DNA from: an uncultured Prevotella sp.
Lineage (GTDB): Bacteria; Bacteroidota; Bacteroidia; Bacteroidales; Bacteroidaceae
Assembly (NCBI GenBank): GCA_937906765.1
Contig: CALCUV010000288.1
Coordinates: 1-5,060 of the forward strand
DNA: 5,060 bases
Direction of reading: 5' to 3'
Shown here: positions 1 to 3,834 of the stretch, one piece after another
Numbering within the stretch: the stretch's first letter is position 1
Layout: each line of letters opens with the position of its first letter
Translations under genes and position numbers: made by a program
The notes under the pieces: generated by a model
The model's database searches: none
What the model was told of the DNA's origin: nothing
What the model saw: only the letters and a program-made list of their open reading frames with translations

Positions 1-90
1 GGCGACAACTGGAAACGCGTTTACGACTACGCCCTTCAGCACGACTTCCGCTTCTTAAGCTATGGCGACAGTTCGTTATTAATTCCGTAA
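1..90 (+). CDS. queA: QueA, tRNA preQ1(34) S-adenosylmethionine ribosyltransferase-isomerase, C-terminal end (partial)
   Basis: Reading frame 1 is open from the window edge to the TAA at 88-90 and gives 29 residues ending FRFLSYGDSSLLIP. The phenylalanine-rich stretch followed by SYGD and a short hydrophobic end is the typical C-terminus of QueA, and the preceding WKRVYDYAL also fits bacteroidal members. QueA is a cytoplasmic enzyme that transfers and isomerises the ribosyl part of S-adenosylmethionine onto preQ1 at position 34 of tRNAs with GUN anticodons, making epoxyqueuosine. The full protein is about 350 residues, so more than 90% lies outside the window and no catalytic residues can be checked. 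The stop is only 6 bp before the repeat array of the S23 cassette, so that cassette sits directly behind queA. The identification rests on a short stretch but the match is distinctive. Confidence 0.85.
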   Translation, partial: GDNWKRVYDYALQHDFRFLSYGDSSLLIP

Positions 91-95
91 GAATT

Positions 96-139
96 TAGTG
101 AGGAGAGAGGAGTGAGAAGAGAGAAGTCCGTTCGGGCAT
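96..139 (+). repeat. Left heptad array plus conserved core
   Basis: Four 7-bp units alternate between nAGTGAG and nAGAGAG (96-102, 103-109, 110-116, 117-123), followed by a partial unit AAGT (124-127) and the core CCGTTCGGGCAT (128-139). Directly behind lies ATTTACCCCATTTTT (140-154). The array is the inverted counterpart of the one at 557-584. It lies between the queA stop codon and the S23 start codon. Confidence 0.75.
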
Positions 140-175
140 ATTTACCCCATTTTTAAAAAAAATGACCCCCTTCCT

Positions 176-529
176 ATGGCTGAAAGTATTATCCTTAAGA
201 AAAGCAAATCTTTTGCGCTTAGAATCATTAAATTATACAAATATTTAACTGAAGAGAAAAAGGAGTTTGTATTATCCAAGCAGCTCCTACGCAGTGGCAC
301 AAGTATTGGCGCCAATGCTAAAGAAGGAGCTTACGGACAGTCTAAAGCAGATTTATGCGCTCGACTTTTTATTGCTCAAAAAGAATGCGCCGAAACAGAG
401 TATTGGCTTGAGCTTCTTTATGAAAGCAATTTTATCACGCCAAATGAATTTGACAGTATATACAAAGATTGCCAAGAACTCATGCGCCTAATTGTTGCAT
501 CTACCAAGACCTTACAGGGGAAAAATTAA
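176..529 (+). CDS. Four-helix-bundle protein of the S23 / 23S rRNA intervening-sequence family
   Basis: The 117-residue product matches the usual length and layout of the S23 (PF05635/TIGR02436) family. Its most recognisable part is residues 33-82: LSKQLLRSGTSIGANAKEGA, then a charged helix, then KECAETEYWLELL. The rest is predicted from composition as amphipathic helices, with no signal peptide or membrane segment. The family folds as a small four-helix bundle and is related to Avd, the accessory protein of diversity-generating retroelements; several members form pentamers and carry basic surfaces that suggest nucleic acid binding. The cellular role of stand-alone members is not established, and none is claimed here. 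ATG 176 is the natural start because it places the hydrophilic N-terminus as in relatives; there is no Shine-Dalgarno sequence. The ORF sits between inverted heptad arrays, no reverse transcriptase is nearby, and it is intact. Family assignment is secure; function is open. Confidence 0.9.
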   Translation: MAESIILKKSKSFALRIIKLYKYLTEEKKEFVLSKQLLRSGTSIGANAKEGAYGQSKADLCARLFIAQKECAETEYWLELLYESNFITPNEFDSIYKDCQELMRLIVASTKTLQGKN

Positions 530-534
530 CTTTG
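527..534 (+). promoter_or_regulatory. Possible -7 element inside the S23 cassette
   Basis: TAACTTTG fits the Bacteroidetes -7 consensus TAnnTTTG and overlaps the TAA stop of the S23 gene. A transcript starting about 7 bp later would contain the right core and array and lead into the NUDIX gene. No TTTG is seen at the expected -33 distance, so the site may be a chance match. Confidence 0.25.
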
Positions 535-544
535 GAAATTTTCA

Positions 545-584
545 CCGGATGGTCTACTCACTACTCTCTACTCACTACTCTCTA
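545..584 (+). repeat. Right heptad array plus conserved core
   Basis: The core CCGGATGG (545-552) and a short TCTA are followed by four units alternating CTCACTA (557-563, 571-577) and CTCTCTA (564-570, 578-584). As reverse complement this repeats the left array. Counted from the core, the right side has one more complete heptad than the left, which points to gain or loss of whole units. The array ends 6 bp before the NUDIX start codon. Confidence 0.75.
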
Positions 585-590
585 TTTCAC

Positions 591-1091
591 ATGACCGACA
601 ACCAAAACGAACTCCTCCCCCTCGTAGATGAGGAAGGAAATATCATAGGTAGCGCTACGCGCCGCGAATGTCACGATGGGAGCCACAAGCTTCACCCCGT
701 CGTACACCTTCATGTATTTAACACGAAGGGAGAACTCTATCTGCAACACCGCCCTGAGTGGAAGGACATCCAGCCCGATAAGTGGGACACGGCGGTGGGC
801 GGACACGTGGATTTAGGAGAATGTGTGGGCGACGCACTCCGCCGTGAGGTGCGCGAGGAAATTGGTTTGACGGATTTCACTCCCGAACACATCTGCACCT
901 ATGTATTTGAAAGTGCGCGCGACCGCGAACTGGTGTATGTATTTAAGACTACAACGGAGCAAACTCCCACTCCCTCCGCAGAACTTGCGGGTGGCGCCTT
1001 CTTCTCTGCCGAAGAAATCAAGCAACGTATGAATACGGGATTCTTCACTCCCAATTTCGAGAGTGAATACCAGCGTTGCTTCGGGGAATAA
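591..1091 (+). CDS. NUDIX hydrolase (YfcD / IDI-like subgroup)
   Basis: The 166-residue product has a complete Nudix box at residues 71-93: G71, E77, R85-E86, E89-E90, G92 and L93 fit Gx5Ex7REUxEExGU, the metal-binding site that hydrolyses diphosphates linked to a second group. The N-terminus (LVDEEGNIIGSATRRECH) and the HLHVFNTKGELYLQHR segment resemble the YfcD/isopentenyl-diphosphate-isomerase-like branch of the superfamily. The substrate cannot be told from sequence; a house-cleaning role on a nucleoside diphosphate derivative is a guess. The protein should be cytoplasmic. ATG 591 is preferred over the in-frame ATG at 492, because residues encoded between them would read through the repeat array and lie inside the S23 gene, and family similarity begins only after 591. 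There is no Shine-Dalgarno motif; the repeat array ends 6 bp upstream, so the native promoter region may have been displaced. Confidence 0.9.
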   Translation: MTDNQNELLPLVDEEGNIIGSATRRECHDGSHKLHPVVHLHVFNTKGELYLQHRPEWKDIQPDKWDTAVGGHVDLGECVGDALRREVREEIGLTDFTPEHICTYVFESARDRELVYVFKTTTEQTPTPSAELAGGAFFSAEEIKQRMNTGFFTPNFESEYQRCFGE

Positions 1092-1108
1092 GCGTATTTT
1101 TCGCTTTT
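1090..1108 (+). terminator. Weak hairpin after the NUDIX gene
   Basis: AAGCG (1090-1094) and CGCTT (1102-1106) form a 5-bp stem with a 7-base loop that overlaps the stop codon and runs into TTTT. The stem is short, so this is only a possible terminator. Confidence 0.3.
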
Positions 1109-1142
1109 ATACCTGAATTTTTAAAAAAATCAACGCAAACAC

Positions 1143-1173
1143 TTTGCTGTTTCAAAATATCTTTCTACTTTTG
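1143..1173 (+). promoter_or_regulatory. Bacteroidetes-type promoter of the CAU tRNA
   Basis: TTTG at 1143-1146 and TACTTTTG at 1166-1173, separated by 19 bp, match the -33/-7 consensus (TTTG, TAnnTTTG). Transcription would start near 1180, about 30 bp ahead of the mature tRNA 5' end. This is the clearest promoter of the window. Confidence 0.75.
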
Positions 1174-1210
1174 CACTCGCAAACAAGAAACAACATTTCT
1201 TTTGCGGAAT

Positions 1211-1284
1211 GGCGAGATAGCTCAGTTGGTTAGAGCGTCGGATTCATAATCCGGAGGTCGTGGGATCATGCCCCACTCTCGCTA
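1211..1284 (+). tRNA. tRNA with CAU anticodon, most likely elongator tRNA-Met
   Basis: A 74-base cloverleaf can be folded by eye. Acceptor 1211-1217 pairs with 1277-1283 (first pair G-U), D stem 1220-1223 with 1233-1236, anticodon stem 1238-1242 with 1250-1254, T stem 1260-1264 with 1272-1276. The anticodon loop TTCATAA places CAU at 1245-1247. The D loop has the GG needed for tertiary contact. CCA is not encoded (A1284 is followed by CCT). Initiator identity is unlikely because the three G-C pairs at the base of the anticodon stem and the C1-A72 mismatch are missing. An AUA-reading tRNA-Ile2, whose C34 is modified by TilS, cannot be excluded. The T loop reads ATCATGC in place of TTCRANY (see findings). 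Confidence 0.93.
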
Positions 1285-1293
1285 CCTAATAAG

Positions 1294-1322
1294 CACCTGC
1301 ACACTTGTGTAGGTGTTTTTTT
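1294..1322 (+). terminator. Rho-independent terminator of the tRNA
   Basis: CACCTGCAC (1294-1302) pairs with GTGTAGGTG (1307-1315), one G-T wobble, closing a small loop, followed by seven T (1316-1322). It lies 10 bp after the tRNA, giving a single-gene transcription unit together with the promoter at 1143-1173. Confidence 0.85.
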
Positions 1323-1683
1323 GTGCGTTAGCCGATCCTAAGTTTCGTTTGATGGAACATTTGTTAAGAATGGCGACCTCAGAAGGATAGAAGATTCCTT
1401 TTTTCTCAGAAACTATTGTTTGCGCGTCACGTACCACGAAACGCACCTTACAAACCCAGTCCAACAATTGTTACATAATGCAAGCAGGAACACTGTAAAT
1501 AACTAAAATTCGGCAGTTTAGAGTATCAAATTGTAAACAAAATCTGTTTCCTTAAGTTTTAAAAATCCGTGTTTTGATAACATTTCGCTCACTCCAACTT
1601 GCCATTTGTCTAAAAAATGATAAAATTTTCATGCAAAAAGTAAGATTTTTATTTAGTGCACCTACCTTTTAGATTTTTAACAA
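1323..1683. other. Intergenic stretch without a convincing gene
   Basis: This AT-rich region between the tRNA terminator and the promoter of the AraC-type gene shows no gene that I can support. A minus-strand frame from 1467 to 1282 would encode 61 residues, but its last codons are made of the tRNA terminator and the stop lies in the tRNA acceptor end; no family was recognised. No tandem repeat or large palindrome was seen. Confidence 0.5.
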
Positions 1684-1691
1684 TAAATTTG
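1684..1691 (+). promoter_or_regulatory. -7 element for the AraC-type gene
   Basis: TAAATTTG fits TAnnTTTG and lies 27 bp before the ATG at 1719, giving a leader of about 20 bases. No good TTTG is present about 19-21 bp upstream, which would suit a promoter that is weak or needs an activator. Confidence 0.5.
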
Positions 1692-1718
1692 CGACACACC
1701 AATTAACGTTTCATTTAT

Positions 1719-2093
1719 ATGAAGGAGCCAGTTCATCGCAAGTTTGACCTTAAGAAACTCAACCTTATTGAGCGCATGCATGCTCTTATGGAAGAACGCA
1801 AACTGTACCTCAATCCGAAATTTTCAATTATTGATTTGACGAAACTGTTGGGAACGAATCGCACCTATGTTTCAGTTTATCTCAACGAGGTGATGGGCAA
1901 ATCATTTTTTGACTTCGTGAATGAGTACCGACTTACTGTGGCCGAAAAGTTAGTAAGCGAAACCGACTTGAACTTTAGTAAAATTGCAGAGAAATCTGGA
2001 TTTAATTCGCTCTGCACCTTCCGACGCGCGTTTGTAAAGAAGAACAAGATTACCCCAGGAGAGTATCGCGAGCGTTATGGTAAACAAAACTAA
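1719..2093 (+). CDS. Stand-alone AraC/XylS-type helix-turn-helix DNA-binding protein
   Basis: The 124-residue product consists almost only of the double helix-turn-helix domain of the AraC family. The first unit is about residues 36-72 (SIIDLTKLLGTNRTYVSVYL, then GKSFFDFVNEYRL), the second about 84-117 (FSKIAEKSGFNSLCTFRRAF, then ITPGEYR), including the family signature around the second recognition helix. The TNRTYVS version is typical of Bacteroidetes proteins, where such domains often form the C-terminus of larger sensors. Here no sensor or dimerisation domain is present: the frame is closed by a TAA at 1704-1706, 12 bp ahead of the only suitable ATG, so this is the full gene as it stands. 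It is expected to bind DNA in the cytoplasm. Its targets are unknown, and the neighbours (tRNA, convergent rpoD) give no hint. It could be a complete small regulator or the surviving end of a longer one. Confidence 0.9.
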   Translation: MKEPVHRKFDLKKLNLIERMHALMEERKLYLNPKFSIIDLTKLLGTNRTYVSVYLNEVMGKSFFDFVNEYRLTVAEKLVSETDLNFSKIAEKSGFNSLCTFRRAFVKKNKITPGEYRERYGKQN

Positions 2094-2155
2094 CCGACAT
2101 GTCTGAACGCGACGTGTCACACTGATACTAAAGCTAACCACACCCACACATTAGC

Positions 2156-2207
2156 AAAAAGAGAATGCAAAAAGGAATTTATTTTCCTGCTTGCATTCTC
2201 TTTTTTT
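2156..2207. terminator. Strong bidirectional terminator between the AraC-type gene and rpoD
   Basis: Bases 2156-2170 and 2191-2205 form a perfect 15-bp stem containing GAGAATGCAA, with a second short stem AGGAA/TTCCT inside the loop. The A run at one foot (2156-2160) and T run at the other (2201-2207) allow it to work on both strands. It lies 62 bp after the stop of the plus-strand gene and 50 bp after the stop of the convergent rpoD. Confidence 0.88.
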
Positions 2208-2257
2208 GTCACCTTTAGGAGAGAGGGGTTAACCCAGCCCCACCTATTAGGCGTTAT

Positions 2258-3118
2258 TTAACCCAGATATTTAATCAAGATATTGATATTGTCTGCTTCG
2301 CGAAGACGGCGAAGGGCACGTTCCTTAATCTGACGCACACGTTCGCGTGTAAGACTCATATTGTTTGCCACTTCTTCAGCAGTCATTTCGTTGCGACCGA
2401 TACCGAAGAGCATCTTCAACACGGTGCGTTCACGCTCATTGAGCACGGCGAGCGCGGCTTCGAGGTCTGAAGAAAGCGATTCGCGTTCCATAGAGTTGTC
2501 AGTGCCGGGCGCTGATTCGTCTTGCATTACGTCGATCAAGCAATTGGAATCGTCATCCTGGAAAGGAGCATCCACGCTGACCTTCTTGCCATTTGTTCCG
2601 AGCGCATCCTGAACCTTTGAGAGGTCTGTTTCAAGAATGTCAGCCAATTCCTGCGCTGAGGGGCGACGCTCAAACTCTTGTTCAAAACTTACGATAGCCT
2701 TCGAAAGTTTGCTTTGGAAACCCACCTGATTCAAAGGCATACGCACGATACGACTCTGCTCAGAGATTGCCTGAAGAATGCTTTGGCGAATCCACCATAC
2801 GGCATAAGAGATAAACTTAAAACCACGCGTTTCGTCAAACTTCTGTGCCGCCTTAATCAATCCCAAGTTACCTTCGTCAATCAAGTCATTAAGGGCAAGA
2901 CCTTGGTTTTGGTATTGCTTAGCTACCGAAACCACGAAACGAAGATTCGCACGCGTCAAGCGGTCAAGGGCTTCCTGGTCGCCTTTATGGATGCGCTGAG
3001 CAAGTTCTACCTCTTCATCAGTAGAAATCAATTCTTCACGTCCAATTTCAACGAGATACTTGTCCAAAGCCGCACTTGAGCGGTTCGTAATACTTTTGTT
3101 AATCTTTAGTTGTCGCAT
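2258..3118 (-). CDS. rpoD: Primary RNA polymerase sigma factor RpoD, compact Bacteroidetes type
   Basis: The 286-residue product has the order of a group 1 sigma-70 factor: region 1.2 (about 17-52, LDKYLVEIGREELISTDEE), region 2 (about 56-127), with DLIDEGNLGLIKAAQKFD and the -10 melting segment FISYAVWWIRQSI, region 3 (about 131-200), and region 4 (about 225-275), with LNERERTVLKMLFGIG and the -35 recognition helix LTRERVRQIKERALRRLR. Region 1.1 and the long non-conserved insert of proteobacterial RpoD are absent, as is usual in Bacteroidetes. The protein binds core polymerase and directs transcription of housekeeping genes; it should be the factor that reads the TTTG/TAnnTTTG promoters of this window. 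ATG 3118 gives the usual start MRQLKI. The gene stands alone, has its own promoter and ends at a shared terminator, so it looks monocistronic. No defect is visible. Confidence 0.97.
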   Translation of the reverse strand: MRQLKINKSITNRSSAALDKYLVEIGREELISTDEEVELAQRIHKGDQEALDRLTRANLRFVVSVAKQYQNQGLALNDLIDEGNLGLIKAAQKFDETRGFKFISYAVWWIRQSILQAISEQSRIVRMPLNQVGFQSKLSKAIVSFEQEFERRPSAQELADILETDLSKVQDALGTNGKKVSVDAPFQDDDSNCLIDVMQDESAPGTDNSMERESLSSDLEAALAVLNERERTVLKMLFGIGRNEMTAEEVANNMSLTRERVRQIKERALRRLREADNINILIKYLG

Positions 3119-3140
3119 AGTCTTGATTCAAAATGAGGTG

Positions 3141-3173
3141 CAAAATTACGAAATTTTATTTGCTTGAAACAAA
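3141..3173 (-). promoter_or_regulatory. rpoD promoter
   Basis: Read on the minus strand, TTTG (3173-3170) and TAATTTTG (3148-3141) are 21 bp apart, fitting the Bacteroidetes -33/-7 pattern with a slightly long spacer. Transcription would start near 3134, leaving a short leader of about 15 bases before the ATG at 3118. This suggests that the primary sigma factor is transcribed by its own holoenzyme. Confidence 0.65.
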
Positions 3174-3259
3174 TTTTAGACCTACAATTCCGTTTTTTTC
3201 TTTCTTCCCCACTCATTTCGCATATTACAGGTTTCAAAAACGGAGTCTATTTGCTTAGA

Positions 3260-3283
3260 GATAGAAAAATAAGGATTTCTATC
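3260..3283. repeat. Small 8-bp inverted repeat
   Basis: GATAGAAA (3260-3267) and TTTCTATC (3276-3283) enclose an 8-base loop. It lies about 140 bp upstream of rpoD and is not followed by a T run on either strand, so no role is assigned. Confidence 0.4.
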
Positions 3284-3364
3284 AGCACCTCTGAACACAA
3301 TTATTGCTGTCCACCAAACGTTTTGTAACATAACTGTTATAAAGACCATTCGGCGCTTTTTTTA

Positions 3365-3406
3365 TAGAACACGAATCTCACGAATCACACAAATCCATGC
3401 GGGCAT
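3365..3406 (+). repeat. Left 9-bp array and core of the gene-less element
   Basis: After TAGAA come CACGAATCT, CACGAATCA and CACAAATCC (3370-3396), a 9-bp period whose last unit runs into the core CCATGCGGGCAT (3395-3406). The order array-then-core is the same as at 96-139, but the unit is 9 bp instead of 7. Confidence 0.7.
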
Positions 3407-3424
3407 TTTTTTCTTAATCAGAGG

Positions 3425-3468
3425 CGAATCTCACGAATCACACCGTCCGGATGGATTCGTGAGATTTG
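3425..3468. repeat. Internal hairpin of the gene-less element
   Basis: Bases 3425-3439 pair with 3454-3468 at 14 of 15 positions (CGAATCTCACGAATC against GATTCGTGAGATTTG) around a 14-base loop that holds CCGTCCGGATG. The stem is made of the same CACGAATCn units as the element ends. Neither side has a T run, so it is not a classical terminator. Confidence 0.75.
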
Positions 3469-3522
3469 AGTGCGATTAGCAAAGAAAAATAGGGTAAATT
3501 CTCATTGCATACACACTCTTCT

Positions 3523-3552
3523 TTTCGTGAAATTCGTGAAATTCGTGTTCTA
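3523..3552 (-). repeat. Right 9-bp array of the gene-less element
   Basis: Read on the minus strand, TAGAA is followed by CACGAATTT twice and CACGAAA. It is the inverted partner of 3365-3394. About 23 bp further inward on the same strand lies ATTTACCCTATTTTT (3499-3485), the block found next to the core in the S23 cassette. Confidence 0.7.
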
Positions 3553-3714
3553 AAAAGAAAAGTACTTTTGTCTTGATGAAGTTATCGAAAAAGACAGAGG
3601 ATTTGTTTCTCAAAAATAATATCCGTAGCATCATTTTATTGGCGAGGTATAGATGCTAAATGTGCGATTTTCAAGTTTACCTGACTGCTATAAAACAGAG
3701 AAATAATTAGTGGT
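3553..3714. other. Spacer between the two palindromic elements
   Basis: The stretch holds no supported gene. A TACTTTTG at 3563-3570 fits the -7 consensus on the plus strand without a -33 partner, and a 27-codon frame starts 5 bp later (3576-3659, MKLSKKTEDLFLKNNIRSII and 7 more residues). With start and promoter so close, it would need a leaderless message; it is listed only as a possibility. Confidence 0.35.
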
Positions 3715-3800
3715 AAAACAAACCCTTAAATAGGCGTTACAAAGTCTAACTTAGGGCGTCTTATTTGAGACTTCGTAACGCCTATTTAAGGGTTTGTTTT
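3715..3800. repeat. 86-bp near-perfect palindrome at the 3' end of the pullulanase gene
   Basis: The arms 3715-3740 and 3775-3800 are perfectly complementary over 26 bp; after one A-C mismatch (3741, 3774) six further pairs follow (3742-3747 with 3768-3773), leaving a 20-base loop. The outer ends are A-rich on the left and T-rich on the right (GGGTTTGTTTT), so the structure could terminate transcription in both directions. It starts 34 bp behind the stop of the minus-strand pullulanase gene. The stem is far longer than in ordinary terminators, which also suits a palindromic repeat element. No other copy is in the window. Confidence 0.85.
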
Positions 3801-3834
3801 GGGCAGTTCTTGCTTTGTTCTAAAATTCTGACAA

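Larger units (their letters stand above)
96..584 (+). mobile_element. Putative S23/four-helix-bundle cassette with inverted heptad-repeat ends
   Basis: An S23-family ORF (176-529) is enclosed by inverted arrays of 7-bp units. Bases 103-127 match the reverse complement of 560-584 at 21 of 25 positions, and every mismatch falls on the same phase position of the heptad. Inside each array a short core continues the inverted relation (CCGTTCGG at 128-135; CCATCCGG as reverse complement of 545-552). The unit fills almost the whole space between queA and the NUDIX gene. Known of the family: S23 ORFs were first found in intervening sequences of 23S rRNA genes, which also have complementary ends. Inference: this is a similar small inserted cassette at a protein-gene locus. 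No transposase, reverse transcriptase or clear target-site duplication is visible, so mobility is unproven. Confidence 0.5.
3365..3552. mobile_element. Gene-less palindromic element with 9-bp repeat arrays (MITE-like)
   Basis: The 188-bp unit has terminal inverted repeats: 3365-3394 matches the reverse complement of 3523-3552 at 25 of 30 positions, starting TAGAACACGAAT on both sides. The ends are built of 9-bp units of the form CACGAATnn. Between them lies a second inverted pair (3425-3439 with 3454-3468). It contains no ORF of note. Blocks shared with the S23 cassette are CC[A/G]TnCGGGCAT (3395-3406 and 128-139), CCGGATGG (3447-3454 and 545-552), and ATTTACCC[C/T]ATTTTT (reverse complement of 3485-3499, and 140-154). 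It is best read as a non-coding or decayed relative of that cassette, possibly two overlapping copies in opposite orientation. No target duplication is evident. Confidence 0.55.

Noticed and set aside
96..584. Diversity-generating retroelement, because the S23 family is related to Avd
   Set aside because: No reverse transcriptase, template repeat or variable repeat is seen in the window.
492..590. In-frame extension of the NUDIX protein to the ATG at 492
   Set aside because: It would overlap the S23 gene and translate the core and heptad array; NUDIX family similarity starts only after 591.
1282..1467. 61-residue minus-strand frame beside the tRNA
   Set aside because: Its end is formed by the tRNA terminator and its stop codon lies in the tRNA acceptor stem; no clear promoter with the expected spacing and no family was recognised. 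It is most likely a chance frame or an old remnant.
2096..2118. Operator-like pair GACATGTC / GACGTGTC after the AraC-type gene
   Set aside because: The pair lies downstream of the gene and just before its terminator, not near a promoter, so an operator role is not supported.
2229..2266. Direct repeat TTAACCCAG (2229-2237 and 2258-2266) at the rpoD stop
   Set aside because: Nine bases at a 29-bp distance, without other structure; it may be a small duplication or chance and does not define an element.
2361..3079. Plus-strand frames of 83 and 133 codons opposite rpoD
   Set aside because: They are antisense shadows of the rpoD coding frame and resemble no protein family.
3365..3552. CRISPR array
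   Set aside because: The short 7- and 9-bp units lie in direct contact without unique spacers, and the structure is palindromic; no cas gene is present.
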